In this document: positions 7,996-15,787 of the stretch, in pieces
Layout of the letters: each line of letters starts with the position of its first letter
Numbering within the stretch: the stretch's first letter is position 1
Assembly: GCA_027858355.1 (NCBI GenBank)
Contig: JAQICW010000653.1
Coordinates: forward strand, 1-37,082
DNA: 37,082 nt
Reading direction: 5' to 3'
Source: Desulfobacula sp.
GTDB taxonomy: Bacteria; Desulfobacterota; Desulfobacteria; Desulfobacterales; Desulfobacteraceae
The notes under the pieces: model-generated
What the model saw: the letters and a program-made list of their open reading frames with translations, nothing else
Databases searched by the model: none
What the model was told of the DNA's origin: nothing
Program-made: the position numbers and the translations under genes

Positions 7996-9006
7996 TCAGA
8001 TATTATAAATATCTGCCTTGAAAAAACAAAGGTTTTCCGGATTTGTATACCAGTCAATACAGTGTATAAGTCCTTTTTTAAATCCTTTGATCCCACTGTA
8101 TTCAGGTTGCCAATTGGTATATTTTTTTATTTTGGTATTATCTGCCCACAACCGATTAACTTCACTTTTTTCAGGCCGAAGCCTTTGTTCATCCGATTGG
8201 ATTTCAATTTTTTTATCCATAAGCTTTGCTATTAGTTGGGCTGTTTCTTCAATTGAAATCTCAAAATTACTCCCGGCATTCATTGTTTTTCCAACTGAAT
8301 TGTCAGATTCTGCTATTTTGATAAAGGCATCAGTTATGTCATCTATAAAATTAAAATCCCGGGTTGGGGTCAATGCGCCCAGCTTAATTGTTTCTTTTTT
8401 TGAGGCAATCTGGGTGATTAATGTAGGTATCACTGCCCGAAGAGATTGTCTGGGGCCGTATGTATTAAAAGGCCTGATGGTTGTGACAGGTAAATCAAAG
8501 GATGTAAAAAATGACCAGGCAATCTGGTCAGCACCGATTTTTGAGGCTGAATAGGGTGATTGTCCGGACAGGGGGTGATCTTCGGTGATGGGTACAAATT
8601 GTGCCGTTCCATAAACCTCGCTGGTTGAGGTATGCACCACTTTTTCAATGCCATGTTTTCTTGCAGCCTGCATTATGTTAAGGGTGCCGCTGATGTTGGT
8701 GTCCACATAGGTGGCAGGAGAATGGTAAGAATAGGGAATAGCAATCAAGGCAGCAAGATGAAAAATTACATCACAGTCTGAAACTGCCTGGTCAACACCA
8801 AAGGGGTCCCGGATGTCCCCGGCAAAAATTTCCACATTTTTTTTTATTTTTTGGGAAGAATGATCCAGCCATCCCCAGGAATTGAAGGAATTGTAAAGGA
8901 CAAATGCCTTGACCTTATATCCTTTTTCTACAAGTTTTTCAGTCAGGTGTGATCCAATAAATCCATCAGCTCCTGTGACGAGTATCTTTTTTTGTTTAAG
9001 CTGCAT
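7996..9006 (-). CDS. legB: NAD-dependent 4,6-dehydratase, LegB-type
   Basis: This 336-residue short-chain dehydrogenase has the cofactor motif TGADGFIG (residues 11-18) and the catalytic Y152-x3-K156 (PYSASK), with STSE before it. The segment YNSFNSWGWLD (38-48) is a distinctive hallmark of LegB, the dehydratase that starts legionaminic acid synthesis from a nucleotide-linked GlcNAc. The RPFNTYGPRQS and RDFNFIDD elements agree. The start is ATG with AAAGG about 8 bases upstream. It is the first gene of the leftward transcription unit and faces pseB across a 233-base divergent region containing two inverted repeats. LegB proteins use UDP- or GDP-sugars in different bacteria; the ptmE-like gene in the same string would favour GDP. 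Confidence 0.85.
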   Translation of the reverse strand: MQLKQKKILVTGADGFIGSHLTEKLVEKGYKVKAFVLYNSFNSWGWLDHSSQKIKKNVEIFAGDIRDPFGVDQAVSDCDVIFHLAALIAIPYSYHSPATYVDTNISGTLNIMQAARKHGIEKVVHTSTSEVYGTAQFVPITEDHPLSGQSPYSASKIGADQIAWSFFTSFDLPVTTIRPFNTYGPRQSLRAVIPTLITQIASKKETIKLGALTPTRDFNFIDDITDAFIKIAESDNSVGKTMNAGSNFEISIEETAQLIAKLMDKKIEIQSDEQRLRPEKSEVNRLWADNTKIKKYTNWQPEYSGIKGFKKGLIHCIDWYTNPENLCFFKADIYNI

Positions 9007-9034
9007 AGGAACCTTTGCTTAATCCTTATTTTAT

Positions 9035-9054
9035 ATTTAGAGTCATCTCTAAAT
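9035..9054. promoter_or_regulatory. Perfect 8-bp inverted repeat in legB/pseB divergent region
   Basis: ATTTAGAG (9035-9042) and CTCTAAAT (9047-9054) are perfect inverted repeats separated by TCAT. They lie 29 bases upstream of the legB start. No T run follows on either strand, so an operator is more likely than a terminator. The regulator is unknown. Confidence 0.4.
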
Positions 9055-9062
9055 TGTTGTTG

Positions 9063-9090
9063 GATAATAGTATAATATAATACTATTATC
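9063..9090. promoter_or_regulatory. Perfect 11-bp inverted repeat overlapping a TATAAT box
   Basis: GATAATAGTAT (9063-9073) and ATACTATTATC (9080-9090) are perfect inverted repeats around an AATATA centre, so nearly all 28 bases are palindromic. A TATAAT hexamer (9071-9076) is embedded on the plus strand, without a convincing -35 box. The position midway between legB and pseB suggests an operator or a symmetric promoter element shared by both units. Confidence 0.45.
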
Positions 9091-9239
9091 AATGAGCATT
9101 TATTTAAGCAATTGTCATGCCTATCTGAATAATTTTATTGAATATCGACAACAGGAGATTGCGGAATAGATATTGCATCATTTTGTTAATGTGACATACT
9201 TGAAAAAAAATAACCCTTTTGAAATGGAAAGACAGGTGC

Positions 9240-10229
9240 ATGCTCAAAAATAAGGTTGTATTAATTACAGGCGGAACCGGGTCGTTTGGGAAAAAATGTG
9301 TTGAAACGATTTTGACCAGGCATCAACCTAAAAAAATTATTGTGTTCAGTCGGGATGAATTCAAGCAGTTTGATATGGCTCGCAAGTTTTCTCAGGAAAT
9401 CTATCCCATACGTTTTTTCCTGGGAGATGTAAGGGATAAGGAGCGTTTGAAATGGGCTTTTCAGGATGTGGATTACATTATCCATGCCGCAGCCATGAAG
9501 CAGGTACCTGCAAGTGAATACAACCCCACGGAATCCATCAAAACCAATATTATCGGGTCTGAGAATGTGGTCAATGTGGCAGCCGACTGCGGGGTGGAAA
9601 AGGTAATTGCCCTGAGTACGGATAAGGCTGTGAATCCTGTTAATTTATACGGGGCTACCAAATTGTGTGCTGAAAAATTGTTTATCGCAGCAAATGCATT
9701 TGTGGGCCGTAAAAAATGTATGTACGCTGTGGTGCGCTATGGCAATGTCATGGGCAGTCGGGGCAGTGTGATACCCTTTTTCTTAAAAAAAAGGCAGGAA
9801 GGAGTTTTGCCCATTACCCATCCGGATATGACTCGGTTCTGGCTCTCACTCTCCCAGAGCGTGGATTTTGTACTCAATAGCCTGAAGCTTATGACCGGTG
9901 GCGAGACTTTTATTCCCAAACTTCCATCTTTAAACATCATGGATTTGGCCAAATTCATTGCTCCGGAATGCAAAACAAAAATTGTGGGCATCCGCCAGGG
10001 AGAAAAAATTCATGAAACATTAATTAGCCAGGATGAGGCCAGAAATACCCTGGGATGTCCAGACTTCTTCCTGATCAAACCGGACAATAGTTTTTTTAGG
10101 AGTCAGATCGATGAGACCAATTTTGGAAACGTACCGGAGGGATTTGAATATAATTCAAAAACCAATGACGAATGGGTTACAAAGGCGCAGATTGATCAGA
10201 TAATCGCCTCAATGGATCAAGATTGTTGA
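9240..10229 (+). CDS. pseB: UDP-GlcNAc 4,6-dehydratase (inverting), PseB
   Basis: This 329-residue SDR enzyme is the first step of pseudaminic acid synthesis: UDP-GlcNAc to UDP-4-keto-6-deoxy-AltNAc with C5 inversion. Evidence is the cofactor loop TGGTGSFG (about 10-17), HAAAMKQVPASEYNP, and the characteristic STDKAVNPVNLYGATK. In the latter, Asp128, Lys129 and Tyr137 align with the catalytic D, K and Y of FlaA1/PseB. PDMTRFW and GETFIPKLPS are further family elements. The open frame begins at 9219, but ATG 9240 is preferred because it starts the conserved sequence (MLKNKVVLITG) and has AGG 5 bases upstream, whereas 9219 has no ribosome site. The gene is divergent from legB and is followed by the winged-helix gene after 106 bases carrying its own promoter. 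The same 4-keto product can also feed other aminosugar routes. Confidence 0.92.
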   Translation: MLKNKVVLITGGTGSFGKKCVETILTRHQPKKIIVFSRDEFKQFDMARKFSQEIYPIRFFLGDVRDKERLKWAFQDVDYIIHAAAMKQVPASEYNPTESIKTNIIGSENVVNVAADCGVEKVIALSTDKAVNPVNLYGATKLCAEKLFIAANAFVGRKKCMYAVVRYGNVMGSRGSVIPFFLKKRQEGVLPITHPDMTRFWLSLSQSVDFVLNSLKLMTGGETFIPKLPSLNIMDLAKFIAPECKTKIVGIRQGEKIHETLISQDEARNTLGCPDFFLIKPDNSFFRSQIDETNFGNVPEGFEYNSKTNDEWVTKAQIDQIIASMDQDC

Positions 10230-10268
10230 TGCTTGCTTTGGGAGATTTGAAAAACCGTGATATTTGAG

Positions 10269-10297
10269 TTGACATTGAATTTTTCTATTGCTATCGT
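10269..10297 (+). promoter_or_regulatory. Sigma70-like promoter for the winged-helix gene
   Basis: A consensus TTGACA (-35, 10269-10274) is followed after exactly 17 bases by TATCGT (10292-10297, four of six matches to TATAAT). It lies 40 bases after the pseB stop and upstream of ATG 10336. It would drive the regulator and the downstream genes separately from the pseB promoter. Confidence 0.5.
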
Positions 10298-10314
10298 TCA
10301 GTCACTGAATGGTT
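10297..10314. promoter_or_regulatory. Palindromic putative operator, copy 1
   Basis: The sequence TTCAGTCACTGAATGGTT contains the inverted repeat TTCAG-TCA-CTGAA and overlaps the end of the -10 box and likely transcription start of the winged-helix gene. Sixteen of its 18 bases recur at 13828-13845, after the neuB fusion gene. A repressor site used for autoregulation is plausible but unproven. Confidence 0.4.
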
Positions 10315-10335
10315 AATAGAAAAAGGCAGAATGCA

Positions 10336-10959
10336 ATGGTCGAACCCTACAAATCCCAATACCTGGAGCCAAGCAAGCAATACCGGCGATTTTCCCTGCT
10401 CTTGTGCATCAATAAAGGTCCCGACATCAGCCAGAAACAACTGGGTGAAAAAACTTGCCTGAGCAGTTCCATGGTGAATAATTATATTAAAGAATTGATA
10501 AAAGATGGCTTCCTCATTGTCTCAGGGACATCCAACCGTTCAATGACTTACCATTTAACCCCAAAGGGAAGAGATTGTCTGTCCCAAAGTTTTTTTGGGT
10601 TTTCTGCCGAGATCGTTCAATTCTACGCTGCTGTACGTAGGGAAATCGTTGAGATATTGGCTGAAAGCTACATGGAAGGTATTCGTACAGTGGTTTTATA
10701 CGGTGCTTCAGATACGGCAGAAATCGTTTATTCTGCCATTCAAAAGACAGAACTTGTGTTGACAGGCGTTGTGGATAATGATTCGAATAAAACAGGAAAA
10801 TTATTTTTTGGGTCAATGATCCAGTCGCCTTCCAGGATTAATGAAATCAGGCCGGATGCCTTGATTGTTACTTCCTTTGCCAGGCAGAACGAGATTCTGT
10901 CTTCCTTGGAGGGGAATGTGGACAAAAGCATACAGATAAAAGTGATTTCCAGGTTTTAA
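10336..10959 (+). CDS. Winged helix-turn-helix regulator with C-terminal Rossmann-like domain
   Basis: The protein has a MarR-like winged helix at about residues 20-90 (KGPDISQKQLGEKTCLSSS, MVNNYIKELIKDGFL, then a basic wing and YHLTPKGRDCL). After a helical linker comes a region starting RTVVLYGASDTAEIVYSAI, which looks like the nucleotide-binding half of PglD/NeuD-type proteins (G-x-S-x-x-A, then VVDND). Such a fold could sense a nucleotide sugar or coenzyme. No DNA target is known. The frame opens at 10309, but that ATG lies inside the putative operator and promoter start region, so ATG 10336 (AGG 9 bases upstream) is preferred. It sits 3 bases before the next SDR gene and is therefore co-transcribed with the glycan genes. 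It is the only recognisable transcription factor in the window, and regulation of this locus is the natural inference. Confidence 0.72.
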   Translation: MVEPYKSQYLEPSKQYRRFSLLLCINKGPDISQKQLGEKTCLSSSMVNNYIKELIKDGFLIVSGTSNRSMTYHLTPKGRDCLSQSFFGFSAEIVQFYAAVRREIVEILAESYMEGIRTVVLYGASDTAEIVYSAIQKTELVLTGVVDNDSNKTGKLFFGSMIQSPSRINEIRPDALIVTSFARQNEILSSLEGNVDKSIQIKVISRF

Positions 10960-10962
10960 GCC

Positions 10963-11928
10963 ATGAGGATTCTTATTACCGGCATAACAGGGATGACCGG
11001 AAGCCACCTTGCAGAATACCTCCTGGCCGGCTCGAACGTTGAGGTCCATGGCATCCTTCGCCCCCGGGACAGCCGTGACTTTCTTGCAGATGTTGAAAAA
11101 GATCTGGTTTTATACGAGTGCGACCTGCGTGAAAAAGATGCCGTTGCTTCTGTGGTAAATGAGGTAAAACCGGATCAAATCTATCATCTTGCAGCAGAGA
11201 CAAGTGTAGCAAACAGTTGGGAAAATCCTGATCAGACCATCATCAATAATATCACCTGTCAGCTCAATGTTTTTGAGGCGGTACGAAAATACAAGATGAA
11301 CACCCGCATCCTTGTTACCGGAAGTTCGGAGGCATACGGTCTGGTCTCTGAACATGATTTGCCGGTTACAGAGGATACCGGGTTCAAACCTTTAAGTCCC
11401 TACGGTGTCAGCAAAGTCGGTCAGGATGCCCTCGCCTATCAGTATCATCAAAGCTATGGCATGGATATTGTCCGGGTTCGTGTGTTTAATTTGACCGGCC
11501 CGCGACAGAGCTCTGCCTTCGCACTTTCCAATTTTGCAAAGCAGATCGCCTGGATAAAAGCAAATAAACGAGAACCTGTTCTCATGGTTGGAAATCTTGA
11601 TGCCCTCCGTGATTTTACCGATTTCAGGGATGTTGTAAAGGCGTATCAACTTGCGCTTGAGCTCGGTGCTTCCGGGGAAGTGTATAATATCGGTTCCGGT
11701 AAATCCCGGAAGCTTAAGGATGTTTTAAACCTGCTTCTTGATATTTCAAAAACCAATGTCAAAATTCAACAGAACCCGGATCGAATGAGGCCTTCGGATA
11801 TCCCCCATATGGTATGTGACAATACCAAGTTTTGCTTCCTGACCGGATGGCATCCGGAAATTGCCTTCCGGGAAACCTTGAGGGATCTCTTCAGATACTG
11901 GCAGGCGGCTGTGGAAGGGGAAAGATGA
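10963..11928 (+). CDS. GDP-mannose 4,6-dehydratase-like SDR (NAD-dependent epimerase/dehydratase)
   Basis: This 321-residue extended SDR has GITGMTGSH (residues 7-15) as the cofactor loop, TGSSEAYG, and Y147-x3-K151 (SPYGVSK) as the catalytic pair. IYHLAAETSVANSW, TGPRQSSAF and RDFTDFRDVVKAY are like the GMD/RMD group, which makes or reduces GDP-4-keto-6-deoxymannose. Whether it dehydrates, reduces or epimerises cannot be decided by eye. A GDP-sugar substrate would agree with the ptmE-like gene upstream, although UDP-sugars are possible. The start ATG lies 3 bases after the regulator stop (TAAGCCATG), and its stop overlaps the next start in an ATGA arrangement, so it is inside a tightly coupled operon. 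Confidence 0.75.
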   Translation: MRILITGITGMTGSHLAEYLLAGSNVEVHGILRPRDSRDFLADVEKDLVLYECDLREKDAVASVVNEVKPDQIYHLAAETSVANSWENPDQTIINNITCQLNVFEAVRKYKMNTRILVTGSSEAYGLVSEHDLPVTEDTGFKPLSPYGVSKVGQDALAYQYHQSYGMDIVRVRVFNLTGPRQSSAFALSNFAKQIAWIKANKREPVLMVGNLDALRDFTDFRDVVKAYQLALELGASGEVYNIGSGKSRKLKDVLNLLLDISKTNVKIQQNPDRMRPSDIPHMVCDNTKFCFLTGWHPEIAFRETLRDLFRYWQAAVEGER

Positions 11929-13805
11929 CAGGGATAATCCATATCAATCAACGAGCCATTGGTGAACAAAAATCCACCTATATTATTGCGGAGATCGGCA
12001 TCAACCATAACGGAGATGTGACCATTGCAAAAAGCCTGATTGATGCAGCCAAAGATGCCGGTGTTGATGCCGTAAAATTTCAAAAGCGACATCTCCCAAG
12101 CCTTTATCCCCAGGAGATACTGGATTATCCGGAAAAATATGAACAACATTTCCAGTACATGATCCCCATTCTTAAAAAAATTGAGTTATCCCAAGATAAT
12201 GTGGTCCAATTAAAAGCGTACGCCCTGGAAAAAGGGCTTGATTTTCTTTGCACACCTTTTGATAAAATCAGTGCGGATTTCCTTGAGACATTGAAAATCC
12301 ATGCCTTTAAAATTGCATCGGCAGATCTCAATAATATTGATCTCTTGTCCCATGTGGCAGCGAAAGGTTTCCCCATGATTGTCTCCACAGGGATGTCCTA
12401 TCGAGATGAGATCGCAAAGACCATCAAATTTTTAAAAGAAAGCAATGCCGAATTTGCAGTTCTTCACTGCCGCAGTGCCTATCCGGTATGGCCCAGGGAC
12501 GTGAATCTTAAAATGATCAACTGGCTGAAACAGTATGAAGTTCCTGTGGGATATTCAGGCCATGATATCGGCATCACAATTCCCTTGGTGGCAGCCTCCA
12601 TGGGGGCATCCATTATTGAAAAACACATTACCCTGGATAAAAAGATGGAAGGGCCGGATCACAAGATCAGCCTGGAACCCTTTGAATTTAAACGAATGGT
12701 CAGGGATATCCGTATTGCCGATCTTGCCATGGCCAAAGAAGACCGGTTCCTGCTAAGAGTGGAAGTGTTAAACCGTGAGGTCTTTGGTAAAAGCCTTATT
12801 GCCAAAGAGAATTTATTAAAGGGCACGGCAGTTAAAAAAGAGATGATTGAAGTAAAAGGGCCGGGAAAAGGCCTGTCGCCGACCCATATGGATGATCTTG
12901 TCGGAACCCGGATAAAACGGGATATTGGGCAGGGTGAAATGTTTCTTGAAAGTGATTTTGTGATCTTGCCGGCTAAATTGGAATCCACTCAACGGATTGA
13001 TTTTAAAAGTAAGTGGGGGCTTATCACCCGGTTTTCGGATTTTCATGAAATGATTGCCTTTGATCCCGAGGTGATAGAAATCCATATGGCTGAAAATGAT
13101 CTCAAACAATCATTTACTCTTGAAAAACAATATCGCCAGTCCCTTGTGGTTCATGTCGCTGAATATATGGATGGGAAGTTGATGGACCTGTGCAGCGATT
13201 CTGAAGAAATCCGGAAAGCCTCTGTGGATCTGGTCAATGAAACCACAAAACGGGCGGCTGAAATAGGCGCTCATTTTACCGGAACGCCTAAAATCATCGC
13301 ACACCCTGGTGCCATGAGCCTGAATGCCAAGCTGGATAAGAATAAGTTAAAAGCCGCACTCCTGACTTCCCTGGAAGAAATAGACACCCAGGGGACAGAT
13401 CTGTTGTTAGAGAACCTGCCGCCCTATCCCTGGTATTTTGGTGGTGCCTGGAAAGGCAATTATTTCATGGATGCCGATGAAATAGCAGATTTTTGTCGGG
13501 AAACCGGTATTAATATTGTGTTTGACACCTCCCATGCCGCCCTTTATTGCAACGCCAAGGAAATTGATCTTTGCAAGTTTATCCAAACGATTAAACCCTA
13601 CATTCGTCATATTCATATGGGGGATGCCTATGGCGTGGACGGAGAGGGTATGCAGATCCATGAGGGAGATATCGATTTTGATAGGATAATGCCGTTGCTG
13701 TCAGATTACCGTGATTCATGGGTGCCTGAGGTCTGGCAGGGCCATTTAAATAATGGACAGGGGTTCTTTACTGCATTGGACAGGTTGGTCCGGTACAAGT
13801 TTTAA
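11925..13805 (+). CDS. NeuB-family nonulosonate synthase fused to a TIM-barrel sugar isomerase-like domain
   Basis: Residues about 15-265 form a NeuB domain, which condenses PEP with an N-acetylated hexose to give a nine-carbon acid. It shows IAEIGINHNG, DAVKFQ, STGMS, GYSGHDIG (His213) and EKHITLDK (His234), then GPDHKISLEP. Residues about 285-345 form the SAF (antifreeze-like) domain usually found at the end of NeuB. A further 280 residues (about 350-626) look like an endonuclease-IV/xylose-isomerase-like barrel: IIAHPGA (His460), LLLEN (Glu496), FDTSH (Asp534, His537), IRHIHMGDA (His564) and PEVWQGH (Glu602) are plausible metal ligands. NeuB proteins are normally about 330-350 residues, so this is a fusion. 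ATG 11925 is chosen for its ATGA overlap with the previous stop; the frame opens at 11832 but that would run inside the SDR gene. PseI and LegI type cannot be separated by eye. Confidence 0.85.
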   Translation: MTGIIHINQRAIGEQKSTYIIAEIGINHNGDVTIAKSLIDAAKDAGVDAVKFQKRHLPSLYPQEILDYPEKYEQHFQYMIPILKKIELSQDNVVQLKAYALEKGLDFLCTPFDKISADFLETLKIHAFKIASADLNNIDLLSHVAAKGFPMIVSTGMSYRDEIAKTIKFLKESNAEFAVLHCRSAYPVWPRDVNLKMINWLKQYEVPVGYSGHDIGITIPLVAASMGASIIEKHITLDKKMEGPDHKISLEPFEFKRMVRDIRIADLAMAKEDRFLLRVEVLNREVFGKSLIAKENLLKGTAVKKEMIEVKGPGKGLSPTHMDDLVGTRIKRDIGQGEMFLESDFVILPAKLESTQRIDFKSKWGLITRFSDFHEMIAFDPEVIEIHMAENDLKQSFTLEKQYRQSLVVHVAEYMDGKLMDLCSDSEEIRKASVDLVNETTKRAAEIGAHFTGTPKIIAHPGAMSLNAKLDKNKLKAALLTSLEEIDTQGTDLLLENLPPYPWYFGGAWKGNYFMDADEIADFCRETGINIVFDTSHAALYCNAKEIDLCKFIQTIKPYIRHIHMGDAYGVDGEGMQIHEGDIDFDRIMPLLSDYRDSWVPEVWQGHLNNGQGFFTALDRLVRYKF

Positions 13806-13821
13806 TATCCTTCGGGGTATT

Positions 13822-13847
13822 AACCATTCAGTCTGTGAATGGTTTTT
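13822..13847 (+). terminator. Hairpin plus T run after the neuB fusion; also palindrome copy 2
   Basis: AACCATTCA (13822-13830) and TGAATGGTT (13836-13844) form a perfect 9-bp stem with a 5-base loop, followed by TTT to make five consecutive T residues. It starts 17 bases after the stop codon, a normal position for an intrinsic terminator, although the stem is weak in G/C. The same core resembles the putative operator at 10297-10314, and a weak promoter (TTTGCA 13845-13850, TATACA 13867-13872, 16-base spacer) follows immediately. It may therefore be regulatory rather than a terminator. Confidence 0.5.
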
Positions 13848-13902
13848 GCATTAGAAAGACGAAGGTTATACAGGGATGGTATGTAACCGAAAGGGCGGAG
13901 CT

Positions 13903-14853
13903 ATGCAAATTCTGATGATAACAGAGAATGATCCTGCCGGAATGGCCATCGCTTTTTCCAATGCCGTCAATCAGTATACGGCTCACGGATGCCGGGTGAT
14001 TACAAGCCAGGAAAGATACGGGTTTGATTATCAAACCGATATACATATCCCTGATATGGAACAGGGCCATTTTGAAGAGATAGAACAACTTTTAATCGAT
14101 TCGGATATCATCCATTTCCATATGCTCAGTGACGAGAATCTCACCTTGGGTCATTTGAAAATAAAAGATTACATAAACGGTAAGGCTTTGGTCCATCATC
14201 ACCATGGTCATCCGGAATTCAGGTCAAATCCGGCATTCTTCAGAGATAAATATGAAAAACTGAATAGAAAAGTTATTGTCAGTACGCCGGATCTGCTTCA
14301 TTTGCTGCCAAACGCAGAATGGCTTCCCAACATTGTACCCATTGACCATGTGCTTTATAGACCTAAGGTAAAGAAAGTTTCAGAAAAAATTTTAATTTGT
14401 CAGTCCCCCACAAGAAAAGATTTGAAAAACACAGAAGCATTTATTGAAATCGTAAAGGGACTGAAAAAAACATATGAAAACATCCTATTGAAAATAATTG
14501 ACTTTACCCCCCATCTTGACTGTTTAAGAATCAAACAAAAAGCAGATATCAATTTTGACCATATGCAGGGATATTTTGGGGTATCTTCTCTGGAATCCTT
14601 ATCAATGGGGGTAACTACCATTGCCGGTCTTGATGAATGGAACAGAGGGTGGATAAAAAAAAAAATAGGAGTAGACCACCTGCCGTGGATCATTGTCAGA
14701 AACGCAGAAGAGCTAAGCAAAAGCTTGACCCGGCTCATAAAAGACAAGGACTTACGTGAAGAAACAGGCCGAGAAAGCCGTTTATTTATGGAGACCCATT
14801 GGTCTGAAAAAAAGATCGTCAATTATCTGATTGGCTTTTATAATACCTTGTAA
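13903..14853 (+). CDS. Glycosyltransferase, GT-B fold (family 4-like)
   Basis: The protein of about 316 residues begins MQILMITENDPAGMAIAF, followed by ADIIHFHML-type segments (SDIIHFHML) and KALVHHHHGHPEF, the typical N-terminal Rossmann half of GT-B glycosyltransferases. The C-terminal half has a nucleotide-binding type sequence (FGVSSLESLSMGVTTIAGLDEWN) and a terminal ETHWS element common in these enzymes. It probably transfers an activated sugar to the growing glycan in the cytoplasm. The start is taken at ATG 13903, with GGAG just upstream and a conserved start of sequence; ATG 13876 with AGGG upstream is the alternative. A run of eleven A residues (14655-14665) encodes three lysines and is a possible slippage site. 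Donor and acceptor cannot be predicted. Confidence 0.7.
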   Translation: MQILMITENDPAGMAIAFSNAVNQYTAHGCRVITSQERYGFDYQTDIHIPDMEQGHFEEIEQLLIDSDIIHFHMLSDENLTLGHLKIKDYINGKALVHHHHGHPEFRSNPAFFRDKYEKLNRKVIVSTPDLLHLLPNAEWLPNIVPIDHVLYRPKVKKVSEKILICQSPTRKDLKNTEAFIEIVKGLKKTYENILLKIIDFTPHLDCLRIKQKADINFDHMQGYFGVSSLESLSMGVTTIAGLDEWNRGWIKKKIGVDHLPWIIVRNAEELSKSLTRLIKDKDLREETGRESRLFMETHWSEKKIVNYLIGFYNTL

Positions 14854-14884
14854 ACCAGAATCATTATTATTTCAGGATAAGAGA

Positions 14885-15787
14885 GTGGATAAAAAAATAT
14901 TCCCGGATCGGATTACACTGGAACTGACAAATCGATGCAACTTGTCCTGTACCATGTGTCCCAGGCAGCATATGACTTATCCTTTAGGGGATATGGATTG
15001 CTCCCTGTTTAAAAGGCTTATTGATGAAATGGCAGACAATGGTGCCAGAATATTGGTTCCTTTTTTTCGGGGTGAGTCTGTGCTTCATCCACAGTTTATA
15101 GAGCTGCTTTCATATGCCAAAAATAAAAATATGGAAATTCAATTGGCAACCAATGGGTCACTTCTCACACCGGAAACAGGTGCTGCCCTGATTGATATTG
15201 ATATTGATTTCATCTCATTTAGTGTGGATAGAATTGATAACGACCAATATAGAAAAATGAGAAGGGGCGGACGCTTGTCCAAGGTATTGGAAGGCATTGA
15301 AACCTTTATCCGCCAAAAAAAACAAAAACAGAATACCCACACTATGGTGCAGGTGTCTGCTGTTGATACGGGGTTTTCATCTGAAGAAAAACAAGGATTT
15401 ATAAAGTACTGGAAGAATAAGGTTAACAGGATCCGAATCTATCCCCAGCATACGCAAAACGGTAAATTCGGAAGTCTTGGGAATGGGGAGTTGTCTACAA
15501 GACAGGTGTGCAGGAAACCATTCACGGAAATGGTGGTCTACTGGGACGGCGTGGTTGCAAGCTGTAACCATGACTGGAACAGGGCTGATCCCCTTGGAAA
15601 TACCGTAGAAAAAAGTTTAAAAGAGATCTGGAATAACCCTATTTATAATGAATTTAGACATCGTCACAACTCCCTGTCTTTTTCCAGGGAAGAGCCGTGT
15701 CAAGCCTGTGACCATTGGGTCCCTTCGGGGTATCAGAACAAAGTAATCGGAGAACTTCACGAGAGTGATGATGAGGTGGTCGGATGA
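14885..15787 (+). CDS. Radical SAM/SPASM-type enzyme (3)
   Basis: The N-terminus carries ELTNRCNLSCTMCPRQ, the radical SAM cluster motif, followed by FFRGES and LATNGSLL. The C-terminal part has C-x12-G-x4-C (VCRKPFTEMVVYWDG then VVASC) and a CQAC pair, fitting a single auxiliary iron-sulfur cluster. The frame opens at 14831, inside the preceding glycosyltransferase. GTG 14885 is preferred because AGGATAAGA lies just upstream and the overlap disappears, giving about 300 residues. Its stop overlaps the DegT aminotransferase start (ATGA), so the two are translationally coupled. This links the radical step to the aminosugar: a dehydrogenation that produces a ketone for the aminotransferase would be chemically sensible, as in the BtrN-type oxidation used in aminoglycoside synthesis. 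That functional link is inference. Confidence 0.82.
   Translation: MDKKIFPDRITLELTNRCNLSCTMCPRQHMTYPLGDMDCSLFKRLIDEMADNGARILVPFFRGESVLHPQFIELLSYAKNKNMEIQLATNGSLLTPETGAALIDIDIDFISFSVDRIDNDQYRKMRRGGRLSKVLEGIETFIRQKKQKQNTHTMVQVSAVDTGFSSEEKQGFIKYWKNKVNRIRIYPQHTQNGKFGSLGNGELSTRQVCRKPFTEMVVYWDGVVASCNHDWNRADPLGNTVEKSLKEIWNNPIYNEFRHRHNSLSFSREEPCQACDHWVPSGYQNKVIGELHESDDEVVG

Noticed and set aside
11832..11924. Upstream extension of the NeuB fusion frame
   Set aside because: It lies wholly inside the SDR gene; the ATGA overlap at 11925 and the conserved NeuB start favour the shorter form.
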